Assembly: GCF_037404875.1 (NCBI RefSeq)
Contig: NZ_JBBELO010000035.1
Location: 4,834-68,833, forward strand
Direction of reading: 5' to 3'
Origin: Orlajensenia sp037404875
GTDB lineage: Bacteria; Actinomycetota; Actinomycetes; Actinomycetales; Microbacteriaceae
DNA length: 64,000 nucleotides
The notes below the pieces were generated by a model. The model ran no database searches and had not been told where the DNA came from. It saw nothing but the letters and a program-made list of their open reading frames with translations. Made by a program: the position numbers and the translations under genes. Shown here in pieces: positions 36,101 through 44,623 of the stretch. The stretch's first letter is position 1, and every line of letters starts with the position of its first letter.

Positions 36101-36372
36101 CGGTCGGAGAGCTCCGTCGCCGCCTTGCGGGTGAAGGTGAGGCCGAGCACGTTCTCGGGGCGGGCGCGGCCCGTGGCGAGCAGCCAGGTGACCCGGCCCG
36201 CCATCGTCTCGGTCTTGCCGCTTCCGGCTCCCGCAATGACGAGGGTCGGCCGCAGGTCGGCCCGGATGACGGCCGACTGCTCGGGGGTGGGTGCGAAGGC
36301 GTCGCCGATCGCGACGGCGAGCTCTTCGGGACTGACGTCCTGACCGGCGGTGACGGCGTGCTCCGGTCTCAT
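32977..36372 (-). CDS. adnB: AdnB-like helicase-nuclease
   Basis: 1131 residues from ATG 36372 (ATGA overlap with adnA). An SF1A motor has motif I LVIAGAGSGKTETMAGRV, II VLLDEYQDTSVGQTRLL and V TIHAAKGLEWDLVSVP, and YVAITRARVALL. The C-terminal RecB-like nuclease has the GTLFHSWVEQ helix, KLDAVY and VVDWKTGK, an intact PD-(D/E)xK site. No cysteine cluster is present. With AdnA it forms the actinobacterial double-strand-break resection machine. The last ~70 residues are low-complexity and antisense to the neighbouring gene. Confidence 0.92.
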   Translation of the reverse strand: MRPEHAVTAGQDVSPEELAVAIGDAFAPTPEQSAVIRADLRPTLVIAGAGSGKTETMAGRVTWLLATGRARPENVLGLTFTRKAATELSDRIERRIARLRAAGLLPGGDADDAQGLFDRPTVSTYNAFANGIFHDNAVLLGREPESQLLSDSSAWLLARRVVLEHGDERLIALARRVDDVTDAVLRLARALAENEAGADDVHAFAADFERLGNLPYSDRRAAGQYADVTAALGHIGALPVLLDLVERFEAEKRRLGLVEFSDQVALARAAIERSGAVAEGYRERYSVVLLDEYQDTSVGQTRLLSTLFAGSGVMAVGDPHQSIYGWRGASADNLSRFTTDFGTPTAPASELTLSTSWRNPVTVLDAANRVVGPLNAVTRVGVKQLEARPAAPSGAMATAFFETMDEEAAAIAEWLEASLRGPGETPPSAAMLFRTRKHMDFYAEALRERGIPCHVLGIGGLLSTPEIVDLVSTLRVMHDPSAGSALIRLLSGARHRVGTRDLAHLASVARWLQARDWQQRALDADVTRALRESVAADDAASIVDALDFVATAPAAHTQLEGFSAEGLERMRRAGRQLAFLRSRASLALPDLVRLVEQELLLDIEVAANERNERGRANLGAFHDEVAAFVAADERGTLGSFLGWLARAEKNDDLGPRGDAAEHGVVQLVTIHAAKGLEWDLVSVPCMTEAGLPSEPREGGGWVGFGQLPYDFRGDARELPVLAWRAAQTQKAFVDGLAVFKDELKERAHREERRLAYVAITRARVALLLTGAFWFDGKRPKPPSRYLTELADAGLIPELPVAPENDENPRDHAAHTLAWPLDPLGSRRDAVEQAAAAVAAGSTDDIATPWSRDIDLLLAERAARARPQRIALPARIPASRFKDYVDRPEESAEALRRPLPQRPYRATRLGTLFHSWVEQRSGGVGSLDLVDAVPSERDADLDISEAYTPEHERLAELQATFERSAWASLRPEDVEIEIHLALAGQVFICKLDAVYRTAEGYQVVDWKTGKAPKDARDLELKQTQLALYRLAYARWKGVDPDTVDAVFYFVADDTVIRPERIYDEAELVELWSSVSSASSEAAPSSAGSSNSPIGPVAVSSAENTLLEPELAQTGARFGPVSPNPLRSKLAGS

Positions 36373-39300
36373 GCGCTCACCTGGCCGATGACGTGGATGC
36401 GGCAGTTGCCGAAGCCGAAGGGGTCGAAGCAGTGCGCCCCGATCTGGGCGATGAACGTGGTTCCGCCCATGCGCCGTGCGTCCTCCTCCACACGGGCCCG
36501 GAAGGCCGCGAGCTGCTCGTCGTCGAAGGGCTGCTGGGTGGGCTGCTTCCACGGGGTACGGGCGCTCCCGGCAGACACGATCACCAGCCGCGCCCCGCCG
36601 AGGGCCGCGTCGGGCATGCCCTCGATGGCGCGGTCGGCGAAGGCGAGCTGGTAGGCGCCGAGCTGGGCGTGATCGCTCACGGCGGCGTCGGTCGCCGGGT
36701 CGTTCTTGCCCGTCTTGAGGTCGACGATGAATACCTGGCCATCGCGCAGCTCGACACGGTCGATGCTTCCACGCAGGACAGCGTTTCCCACCGGCAGCTC
36801 GAACGCCTCCTCGGTGCGCAGCAACTCCCCTCCCGATGCCCGGAAGTCGTGCAGGTAGGCGGAGAGGCGTCGGGTGAGGTCTTCCGCCTTTGCATGCTCG
36901 ACGCCGGACTGCCAGTCCGCCTCGAAGGGCAGCTCACCCCAACGCTCCTGCACGGCGTCGAGCAGCGCCTGCGAGCCGATGTCGTCTCCGGCCTCCTCCG
37001 CCACGGCGTGGATGATGCTGCCGAGGCTCGACGCCGTGTTCTTCGTCGAACCGCCGAGGGAGTCGATGAGCCAGTGCAGTTCGCAGGTCTCGAACGCCTC
37101 GATGCGCGACGGCGAGACGTGCACGGGCTGCTCGCCCTCGTCGTGCAGCGGTCGCGTCGTGCTCGGAGCCGCCAGCCCGTACCACTGTGCGGGATCGGCG
37201 CCGGGAACGCCCTCTTCGGCGAGCCGGGCGAGGGCGGCCGCGGCCTGCCTCCTGCGTAGGGGGTCGCTCTCGGTCGTGAGCACCCGGCGCAGGCGTGCAG
37301 CCAGGCCGCGCAGCGAGAGCGGATGGCGGTCTGCGCCGTCCTGGTCGGGTTCCGGCAGCACGGCGAGGAAGGCGCTCGGCGCCTGGTCTTCGTCGCGCAC
37401 CGCCGTGACGATCACCTCGTCGCGGGAACGGGAGAGCGCCTGCGCGAACATGCGCAACTCGTCGTGCAGCACGGCCGTCCGCGCATCGGCCGCGGCTTCG
37501 GCCGAGCCGGTGGCGAGGGCGGCCACGTCGCCCGCCGACAGCAGGGACCCGCGCACGCGCATGTCGGGCCAGACGTTCTCCTGCACTCCGGCGACCACGA
37601 CGAGGGCGAACTCCCGCCCGATGAGGCCGGCCGGGGTCGAGACGGTGACCGATTCTGCGACGGCACGGGGGGCCAGGGTGTCCTCCGCCACGTCACGCGC
37701 CATGAGTTCGTCGAGGAACAGGCCCGGCGGCGCCTCGGGAGTGCGCTCGACGAAGCGCTGGGCGGCGGCGAAGAGGGCGACGACGGCGTCGAGGTGCCGG
37801 TTGGCCTCGTCGGCGGCGATGCCGTTCTCGCGTGCCTGCGCCGGCCAGGTGCGCGTGAGGCCGCTGCGCTCCCAGATTCCCCAGAGCAGTTCCTCGATGC
37901 TCGCACCGGCGGCCGCCTCGGCGGATGCGGTGCGCATGCTGTCGGCGATGCGGGAGGCCCGGCGCGCGGTGGCGTTGTCGATGGCGGCGAACCCGGCGAT
38001 CATCGTGAGCGCTTCCACGAGCAGCTCGTCGCCGCCCCGGGTTCCGCCCGCCGCGAGTTCTTCCCGGCGCAGCGCCCCGCGCAGCCGGCGCAGGGCGATG
38101 GGATCGAGCCCTCCGAGGGGACCGGTGACGAGCTGCACGGCGAGAGCCGCATCCAGTCGCCGTCGACCCATGGCGACGTCGAGGGCGAGGGCGAACGCCT
38201 GCACCACCGGCTCGTCGCGCAGCGCGGAGGCCGCGGTCGTGACACGGGTGGGCACCTCGAGCGCGGCCAGGCCGCGCGAGAGCGGCTCGATCAGCCCTCC
38301 GCTGCGCACGAGCACGGCCATGTCGTTCCAGGGGATGCCGTCGAACAGGTGGCGCTCGCGCAGGGCGCGGGCGATGGCCTCCGTCTGATGCGCAGGACCG
38401 TCGAGGACGAGCGTGCGCACCACGCCGCCGGAGCCGGCCGACGTGGCCGCTCGCTGCCGACCGGCCGCGGCAGCGCCGATGCGCCCGGTGATGGCGCCGA
38501 CCGCCGTGCGGATGGCGTCGCCGTGCCGGTGCACCTCGGTGAGGGTGAGGGTCTCCACGGGCACGTCGAGGAATGCGCCCAACCGGCCCAAGGCGTCGGG
38601 ATGCGCGCCGCGGAACGAACCGGTGCTGATGTCGGGATCGCCTGCCGCGATCACGGCCACGCCGCGCCGCGCGAACTCCCTCGCCAGGGTGAGAGTGGAG
38701 CGCGTCGCCTCCTGGGCATCGTCGATGACGAGCAGCCGCAGCGCGGCGAGGGCTCCGAGGGTGCTCGCGCCCGCATCCCCGAGCTGCGCCTCGCGCACGA
38801 GGGCTGCGGCCTCGAGCACGAGCTCGGCGGAGTCGTAGGCCTGCGCACGGAAGGCGTCTTTCACGTCGCCGTACTCCTGCACGAACTCGGCGGCGGCGAC
38901 CCACGCCGGCGTGTCGTGCTCGCGCCCCCACCGGGCCAGGCGGCTGGGCGAGACCCCGTATTCCACCATTCGCGCCATGAGGTCGCGCATCTCGGTGCGG
39001 AAGGCGCGCAACCGCCGTACGTCAGGCGAGAGCGGGTCGGGCCATTCCGGCCCGGTGCCGTCGTCGAGGTGCCCCTGCAAGAGGTCGGCGATGATCTGGT
39101 CCTGCTCGGCGCCGGTGAGCAGCACGGGCGGGTGAGCGGATGCGGCGCGCACGACCTGGAAGGCGAGCGAGTTCGCCGTGCGGGCGAGCGGTCCGTTGGT
39201 CGGCACGCCGACGCGAAGGGCGAGGCGGTCGCGCAACCGGGTGGCCGACTCTCGGGTGGCGGCGAGCACGAGCACCTCGCCCGGGGCGTAGCCGCGCCCG

Positions 39301-39476
39301 ATGATGCGTTCGCGCACCATCTCGACGACGGCGGTGGTCTTGCCGGAGCCCGGCGCACCGATGATGGCGGCCGAGACGCCGTCCGCGATTGCGAGCACCG
39401 CGCGCTGCGAGGAATCGAGCGGGATGGCCTCGGGCGACGGGGTCGACGCGACGCTCGGGGATCTCAGCACGCTCAC
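36369..39476 (-). CDS. adnA: AdnA-like helicase-nuclease
   Basis: 1035 residues. Walker A is IIGAPGSGKTTAVVEM, motif Ia region LAATRESATRLRDRL, and motif II appears as LLVIDDAQEATRSTL. The motor is divergent relative to AdnB, as known for AdnA. The C-terminal nuclease has FETCELHWLIDSLGG, GSIIHAVAEE, GSIDRVELRD and FIVDLKTGK, so the active site is complete. The cysteine set is C...CFDPFGFGNC, where the usual CxxCxxxxxC has Pro for its second Cys. First gene of adnA-adnB. Confidence 0.9.
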   Translation of the reverse strand: MSVLRSPSVASTPSPEAIPLDSSQRAVLAIADGVSAAIIGAPGSGKTTAVVEMVRERIIGRGYAPGEVLVLAATRESATRLRDRLALRVGVPTNGPLARTANSLAFQVVRAASAHPPVLLTGAEQDQIIADLLQGHLDDGTGPEWPDPLSPDVRRLRAFRTEMRDLMARMVEYGVSPSRLARWGREHDTPAWVAAAEFVQEYGDVKDAFRAQAYDSAELVLEAAALVREAQLGDAGASTLGALAALRLLVIDDAQEATRSTLTLAREFARRGVAVIAAGDPDISTGSFRGAHPDALGRLGAFLDVPVETLTLTEVHRHGDAIRTAVGAITGRIGAAAAGRQRAATSAGSGGVVRTLVLDGPAHQTEAIARALRERHLFDGIPWNDMAVLVRSGGLIEPLSRGLAALEVPTRVTTAASALRDEPVVQAFALALDVAMGRRRLDAALAVQLVTGPLGGLDPIALRRLRGALRREELAAGGTRGGDELLVEALTMIAGFAAIDNATARRASRIADSMRTASAEAAAGASIEELLWGIWERSGLTRTWPAQARENGIAADEANRHLDAVVALFAAAQRFVERTPEAPPGLFLDELMARDVAEDTLAPRAVAESVTVSTPAGLIGREFALVVVAGVQENVWPDMRVRGSLLSAGDVAALATGSAEAAADARTAVLHDELRMFAQALSRSRDEVIVTAVRDEDQAPSAFLAVLPEPDQDGADRHPLSLRGLAARLRRVLTTESDPLRRRQAAAALARLAEEGVPGADPAQWYGLAAPSTTRPLHDEGEQPVHVSPSRIEAFETCELHWLIDSLGGSTKNTASSLGSIIHAVAEEAGDDIGSQALLDAVQERWGELPFEADWQSGVEHAKAEDLTRRLSAYLHDFRASGGELLRTEEAFELPVGNAVLRGSIDRVELRDGQVFIVDLKTGKNDPATDAAVSDHAQLGAYQLAFADRAIEGMPDAALGGARLVIVSAGSARTPWKQPTQQPFDDEQLAAFRARVEEDARRMGGTTFIAQIGAHCFDPFGFGNCRIHVIGQVSA

Positions 39477-39566
39477 AACGCTAATCGGTTCCGCCGACAG
39501 TGAACCGGCACGGGAGGCGCGTGCCGGTGTCGTAACCTGAGCGGGCAGGCCAACGAAAGGCGCACA

Positions 39567-39791
39567 GTGGAAATCCGTATCGGCATCCAGAACACCCCGC
39601 GTGAGATCAGCTTCGAGACCCGCCAGGGAGCTGACGAGATCGAGAAGGCCGTCGGCGCCGCGCTCAGCGGTGAGACCGCATTCCTCAAGCTCGTCGACGA
39701 GAAGGGCGATGCCTACATCGTTCCGACCTCGACCCTCGCCTACGTCGAGATCGGGTCGGCCGAGACCCGTCGCGTGGGATTCGTCGCCTGA
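39567..39791 (+). CDS. DUF3107 family protein
   Basis: 74 residues, GTG start after GAAAGG. EIRIGIQNTPREISFET, then VGAALSGETAFLKLVDEKG and the end ETRRVGFVA match the conserved actinobacterial DUF3107 (Rv3208A/TB9.4 in M. tuberculosis). Function unknown. Its stop overlaps the next start by one base. Confidence 0.92.
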   Translation: MEIRIGIQNTPREISFETRQGADEIEKAVGAALSGETAFLKLVDEKGDAYIVPTSTLAYVEIGSAETRRVGFVA

Positions 39792-40093
39792 TGGAACTCC
39801 TGTTCGTCGTGCTCGGCGGCGCCATCATCGGCGCCGCCGCGCGCTACGCGCTTCCCCATCGCGATGAGCACGGCTCCGTGCTGCTGCCGGCGGTGGGCGC
39901 GGTCGTCGCCGCGATCGTCTGGGTCGCCCTGACCTGGCTGGGCTGGGCATGGGACGGCGGCTGGATCTGGTGGGCCACCCTCGGCGCCACCGTCATCGTC
40001 TCGGTGCTCGTCGACATCGTCATCGGTCGTCGCCGCGTCGCCTCCGATTCGCGGCTGCTCGAGCGCCTCAGCCGGCCGAGCGCGACGGCCTGA
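39791..40093 (+). CDS. Small membrane protein (CrcB-like length), unknown
   Basis: 100 residues with three hydrophobic segments (LLFVVLGGAIIGAAARYAL, LLPAVGAVVAAIVWVALTW and IWWATLGATVIVSVLVDIV). It overlaps the DUF3107 stop (TGATG) and is translationally coupled. The GGAIIGAAARYALP start superficially recalls CrcB fluoride channels, but the length and remaining motifs do not fit. Confidence 0.75.
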   Translation: MELLFVVLGGAIIGAAARYALPHRDEHGSVLLPAVGAVVAAIVWVALTWLGWAWDGGWIWWATLGATVIVSVLVDIVIGRRRVASDSRLLERLSRPSATA

Positions 40094-40132
40094 TCCCCGC
40101 GCCGGAGGCGGCCGACGCGCTAACCGGTCCTC

Positions 40133-40846
40133 TCAGGCGGTGAGCCCGAGCGCGTCCATCCGGCGCGTGTGCGCGGCGATGAGCTCGGTGAAGACGGGCT
40201 CGATCCGTTCTGCTGATGCGCCGTGGGCGTTCGAGTCGCGCAGAGCCGACCGCGCCACGAGGAGCGTGTCGCCGACGAGCCGCCTGCCCCACATCGCCAG
40301 GCGCGAGCCCAGTGCGGGGTCGGCGGTGATCGCGTCGCGCAGCAGCGCAGCCACGGCATCCGTCTCGGGCTTGCGCGAGAGGATGCTGGCCGCCCGGGCG
40401 CCGACGTCGCCGGGGAGTGCGCTCGAGAGCGTGACGAAGAAGTCGTCGAGCATGCCCGCTGTGATGTGTCCCGTCAGCAGCAGCTCGTACCAGTCGGCCC
40501 CGCCGGTCGCCACGCGGAACGCGTCGATCGCGGGTGCGAACGGCGCCATCACGTCGTCGGGCGAGTGGCCGAGGGCCCGGATCTGGGCGATGAGCTTGTG
40601 GTGCTTGCGCAGTACCGCGCGGGCGGCGACCGAGACGTCCTCCTTGGCGGCGAGCGTGGGCGCCAGCGAGACGGCGCGGGCCAGGTTCTCGAAGAACTCG
40701 AGCTGGATGTAGGCCGCCTGCCCGAGGAAGGGCAGCGTGTCGGGGGTCAGTTCCGCGAACTCGACCCGGGTGCGGGGAGCGCCGGAGCGCGACCGGAGCC
40801 GGCTGAAGTCCGGTCGCCGCCTCGTCAGGTCCGTCCACTGTGCCAC
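40133..40846 (-). CDS. Ferritin-like fold protein (Rv3210c-type)
   Basis: 237 residues, mostly helical. YIQLEFFENLARAV, AARAVLRKHHKLIAQ and the late HTRRMDALGL fit the ferritin-like helical bundle of actinobacterial Rv3210c homologues. Some expected Glu/His iron ligands are not obvious, so metal binding is unsure. It sits divergently next to the DEAD helicase, as in mycobacteria. Confidence 0.75.
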   Translation of the reverse strand: MAQWTDLTRRRPDFSRLRSRSGAPRTRVEFAELTPDTLPFLGQAAYIQLEFFENLARAVSLAPTLAAKEDVSVAARAVLRKHHKLIAQIRALGHSPDDVMAPFAPAIDAFRVATGGADWYELLLTGHITAGMLDDFFVTLSSALPGDVGARAASILSRKPETDAVAALLRDAITADPALGSRLAMWGRRLVGDTLLVARSALRDSNAHGASAERIEPVFTELIAAHTRRMDALGLTA

Positions 40847-41009
40847 GGCATCTACCTTAGGCGGCCCGCGCTGTGGCGACCTCGCACGTTCAGGGCCGGC
40901 TCAGGGGCTGACGGTAGACTGTCATCGCTGCGCGCAACGGATGCGCGGCCGTGCGCCTGGTGACAAGAAGGGGCGCATACCTCTCTTTCCATCGCAACGA
41001 CAGGCACAC

Positions 41010-42485
41010 GTGACTTTCGCAGACCTCCAGATCGACCAGGACATGGTCGACGCTCTCGCAACCAAGGGCATCATCGAGCCCTTCCCCATCCAGGAACAGA
41101 CCATCCCCCTCGGCCTCAGCGGCCAGGACATCATCGGCCAGGCGAAGACCGGAACGGGCAAGACCCTCGGCTTCGGTCTGCCGATCATCCAGCGCATCGG
41201 CCTGAACCCCGCCCCCGGCGTGCAGGTGCTCGTCGTGGTGCCCACCCGTGAACTGTGCGTGCAGGTCGCCGAAGACCTCGAGCTCGCCACGAGCAACCGC
41301 GCGACCGAGGTCGTCGCCATCTACGGCGGCAAGGCCTACGAGGGCCAGGTGGAGCAGCTCAAGGCCGGCGCGCAGATCGTCGTCGGAACTCCGGGACGCC
41401 TGCTCGACCTCGCCCAGCAGCGCCTGCTCAACCTCGGCAACGTGACCGAGATGGTGCTCGACGAGGCCGACAAGATGCTCGACCTCGGCTTCCTCGCCGA
41501 CATCGAGAAGCTCTTCGCGAAGACGCCGCCGACCCGCCACACGATGCTGTTCTCGGCCACCATGCCCGGACCGATCGTTGCGCTCGCGCGCCGATTCATG
41601 TCGAAGCCCATCCACATCCGTGCAACCGATCCCGACGAGGGCCTCACCCAGGCCAACATCAAGCACGTCGTCTACCGGGCGCACTCGCTCGACAAAGACG
41701 AGGTCGTCTCGCGCATCCTGCAGGCCGAGGGCCGCGGCAAGACCGTCATCTTCACGCGCACCAAGCGCGCGGCGGCCAAGCTCGTCGAGGAACTCAACGA
41801 CAGGGGCTTCAACGCTGCCGCCGTTCACGGCGACCTCAACCAGGACCAGCGCGAGCGCGCCATGGCCGCGTTCAAGGCCGGCAAGAAAGACGTGCTGATC
41901 GCCACGGATGTCGCCGCGCGCGGCATCGACGTCAACGACGTCACGCACGTGATCAACCACACCGTGCCCGATGACCACGACACCTACCTGCACCGCGCGG
42001 GCCGCACGGGACGTGCCGGCAAGACCGGCATCGCCGTCACGTTCGTGGACTGGGACGACATGCACAAGTGGGCGCTCATCAACCGTGCCCTCGAGATGAA
42101 CCAGCCCGAGCCGGTCGAGACCTACTCGTCGTCGCCGCACCTGTACACCGACCTCGACATTCCCGCGGGCTCCAAGGGGCGGCTGAAGGCCACCCCCATC
42201 AAGGAGACGGCCCCGCGCTCGGAGGGCCGCTCCGGCCAGGGCGAGGCGGGCGGGCGTACCCGCAACCGCACGCGTTCGGGTGGTTCGGCATCGCGTTCCG
42301 GCGCCGCTGCCTCTCCGGCACCGACCGCAGGCACCGACGCTGCGATCGCCGACGCTCACGTCGCCTCCGGCACCCACGACGGCCAGGGACCCCAGCACCA
42401 CGACGGCAACAGCGCCCCTCGCCGACGCAACCGCAGCCGTCGTCGCGGACCCCGTCCCGCCAGCGGAACCACCCCTCAGGCGTAG
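41010..42485 (+). CDS. rhlE: DEAD-box RNA helicase
   Basis: 491 residues from GTG 41010. The Q motif is PFPIQEQTIPL, motif I AKTGTGKT, Ia VVPTREL, Ib GTPGR, II VLDEADKM, III FSATMP, V ATDVAARGIDV and VI HRAGRTGRAGKTG. The C-terminal ~90 residues are Arg/Gly/Ser/Thr-rich, ending RRRNRSRRRGPRP, an RNA-binding tail. Likely roles are ribosome assembly, RNA decay or cold adaptation. Symbol by similarity and by synteny with Rv3211. Confidence 0.92.
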   Translation: MTFADLQIDQDMVDALATKGIIEPFPIQEQTIPLGLSGQDIIGQAKTGTGKTLGFGLPIIQRIGLNPAPGVQVLVVVPTRELCVQVAEDLELATSNRATEVVAIYGGKAYEGQVEQLKAGAQIVVGTPGRLLDLAQQRLLNLGNVTEMVLDEADKMLDLGFLADIEKLFAKTPPTRHTMLFSATMPGPIVALARRFMSKPIHIRATDPDEGLTQANIKHVVYRAHSLDKDEVVSRILQAEGRGKTVIFTRTKRAAAKLVEELNDRGFNAAAVHGDLNQDQRERAMAAFKAGKKDVLIATDVAARGIDVNDVTHVINHTVPDDHDTYLHRAGRTGRAGKTGIAVTFVDWDDMHKWALINRALEMNQPEPVETYSSSPHLYTDLDIPAGSKGRLKATPIKETAPRSEGRSGQGEAGGRTRNRTRSGGSASRSGAAASPAPTAGTDAAIADAHVASGTHDGQGPQHHDGNSAPRRRNRSRRRGPRPASGTTPQA

Positions 42486-42506
42486 CGGCTCGCGGCGGCC
42501 GGGAGC

Positions 42507-43370
42507 TCAGGCCGGGTAGACCGGTCGGGTTCCCGTTCCCTCCGCGATGATCGCGGCGAGCGCGTCGGGAGCGGTGGTGTTCTCGCCGAGCCGATTCGGC
42601 TTGCCCTCGCCGTGGTAGTCGCTGGAGCCCGTGACCACGAGGCCGAAGCGCGTCGCGAGCTCGTGCAGCCGCTTCTTGGCATCGGGCTTGTTCTCGCGGT
42701 GATCGATCTCCAGTCCGAACAGCCCGGCGTCCACGAGCGCCTTCAGGCGTTCGGGCGGGATGACGGAATCGGCGCCCCGCGTTCCCGGATGGGCGAGCAC
42801 CGGCACTCCCCCGGCGCCGCGCACGAGGCGCACGCCGGTGAGCGGATCAGGGGCGTAGTGCGGCTGGTAGTAGCCGTTGCGCCAGTGCAGGATGCCGGCG
42901 AACGCGGCCGAGCGGTCGGGAGCGTGACCCCGCGCCACCAGCGCGTCGGCGATGTGCGGCCGTCCGACCGTCGCGTCAGGCATGGTCTGGTCGAGAACGT
43001 CGTCCCAGGTGAGCGCATAGTCCTTCGAGATGCGCTGCACGATCTCCTCGGCCCGCCGCAACCGGGCGGTGCGGATGCGCGCCGTCTCCTCGGCGAGGGC
43101 CTCATCGTCGGGGTCGATGAGGTAGGCGAGCATGTGCACGCTCGCGAACTGGATGCGGGTGGAGAGTTCCATTCCCGGAATGAGCGTGATGCCCGATTCG
43201 CGCGCCTGGATCGCCGCCTCGTCCCAGCCGGCGGTGGAGTCGTGATCGGTGATGGCCACGGTGCCGAGCCCGGCGGCCGCCGCAGACCGCACCAGTTCCG
43301 CGGGCGTCTCGGTGCCATCGCTCACGCTCGAGTGGGCGTGAAGGTCGATGGGCTCCCGGAACCGCGGCAT
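42507..43370 (-). CDS. PHP-domain 5'-3' exoribonuclease / TrpH-like phosphoesterase
   Basis: 287 residues. Metal motifs are IDLHAHSSVSDGTETP, AITDHDSTAGW, LIPGMELST, GRPHIADALV, PVLAHPGT and TGSSDYHGE, the complete PHP set of the TrpH/RNase AM family, which hydrolyses nucleotide phosphates and short 5'-phosphorylated RNA. It is convergent with the DEAD helicase gene, 22 bases apart. Confidence 0.85.
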   Translation of the reverse strand: MPRFREPIDLHAHSSVSDGTETPAELVRSAAAAGLGTVAITDHDSTAGWDEAAIQARESGITLIPGMELSTRIQFASVHMLAYLIDPDDEALAEETARIRTARLRRAEEIVQRISKDYALTWDDVLDQTMPDATVGRPHIADALVARGHAPDRSAAFAGILHWRNGYYQPHYAPDPLTGVRLVRGAGGVPVLAHPGTRGADSVIPPERLKALVDAGLFGLEIDHRENKPDAKKRLHELATRFGLVVTGSSDYHGEGKPNRLGENTTAPDALAAIIAEGTGTRPVYPA

Positions 43371-43516
43371 GTTCCCATCGTAGGGCGAGGGCTCCCGCCG
43401 GCTTCTGCGCCGTCGAGCGCGTCGGTACCCGACACGCCGGGCATTCTCGTACTCTTGCGGTATTCGAAGCAGTGGCGCGGCATCCGCCCAGCAATCCTGA
43501 ATATGCTGTCAGAGCC

Positions 43517-44545
43517 ATGGTCAGCCGCCTTCTCGCCTTCCTCGTCGCGGCGGCCGCGGCGTTGGCCGCACTCCTTCTCGCCTGGCCGCAGGCCTTCGGC
43601 CTGCAGGACCAGCTCGGTTTCGCCCAGGTCGTCGCCTTTCGGGCTGTGCTGATCGGGGCGGCGATCGTGGCGATCGCGCTCTTCGGGCTGCTCTGCCTCA
43701 TCCGCCCCGCCCGGAAGCTCATGGCGGCGCTGACCGTGATCGCGCTCCTCTTCGGCGTGGCGAACGCGGTCATCCTCGCCACGCGCGGCTTCGGTCAGAC
43801 GGATACGCCGGCCACCGCGTCGACGAGCAAGAACAGCGTCACCGTCGTCAGCTGGAACACGCTCGGCGGGCATCCGGGAGCCGCGGCGGTGGCCAAGCTC
43901 GCCCTGGACCAGAAGGCCGACATCGTCTCGCTGCCCGAGACCACCGACGACTTCGCCACCGAGGTCGCCGAGCGCATGCGCGCGGGAGGCCGTCCGATGT
44001 GGGCGCTCGGACTCTCGTTCAGCGACGTGTACAAGGCGCGCTCGACGGCGCTTCTCATCAGTCCCGACCTCGGCGACTACACGGTGGAATCCGCGGGCGG
44101 AACGGGGCCGCCCGGAAACACCAACGTCTCGCCGACGGTCGTGGCGAGACCCGACGACGGCGACGGTCCGACCATCATCGCCGTGCATGCCGTCTCGCCC
44201 CTGCGCGGTGAGATGACGAACTGGCGCAGCGACCTGAACTGGCTCGCGAGCCAGTGCCAGTCGGGCGACGTGATCATGGCCGGCGACTTCAACGCGACGC
44301 TCGACCACATGTGGCGGCACGGAGACAAGGGCGGCCAGCTCGGCTCGTGCAAGGACGCCGCACTGCAGACCGGCGCGGCTGCCGTGGGCACCTGGCCGAG
44401 CGACCTGCCCACCCTCCTCGGATCCCCCATCGACCACGTGCTCGCGACGTCCGCCTGGGTGCCGACGCGCTTCCAGGTGATCACCTCGCTCGACGATCTC
44501 GGCAGCGATCACCGCCCCATCGTCGCCACCCTCGAGCGTCGCTGA
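43517..44545 (+). CDS. Endonuclease/exonuclease/phosphatase (EEP) family membrane protein
   Basis: 342 residues from ATG 43517. Three N-terminal membrane helices (residues ~5-105) precede an extracytoplasmic EEP domain. Its motifs are VTVVSWNTLGG, IVSLPETTDD, IIAVHAVSPL, IMAGDFNATL and the final SDHRPIVATL. These are the DNase I/sphingomyelinase-type catalytic Asn, Glu, His and Asp residues. The substrate could be a phospholipid, phosphosugar or extracellular nucleic acid. Confidence 0.88.
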   Translation: MVSRLLAFLVAAAAALAALLLAWPQAFGLQDQLGFAQVVAFRAVLIGAAIVAIALFGLLCLIRPARKLMAALTVIALLFGVANAVILATRGFGQTDTPATASTSKNSVTVVSWNTLGGHPGAAAVAKLALDQKADIVSLPETTDDFATEVAERMRAGGRPMWALGLSFSDVYKARSTALLISPDLGDYTVESAGGTGPPGNTNVSPTVVARPDDGDGPTIIAVHAVSPLRGEMTNWRSDLNWLASQCQSGDVIMAGDFNATLDHMWRHGDKGGQLGSCKDAALQTGAAAVGTWPSDLPTLLGSPIDHVLATSAWVPTRFQVITSLDDLGSDHRPIVATLERR

Positions 44546-44623
44546 ACGGAGCGACCCCGCGCACCGCGGAGCGCTGCAGACTGCTCTGAGAGCCGTCGGG
44601 GCATCCGGTGCGAGAATGGGAGC

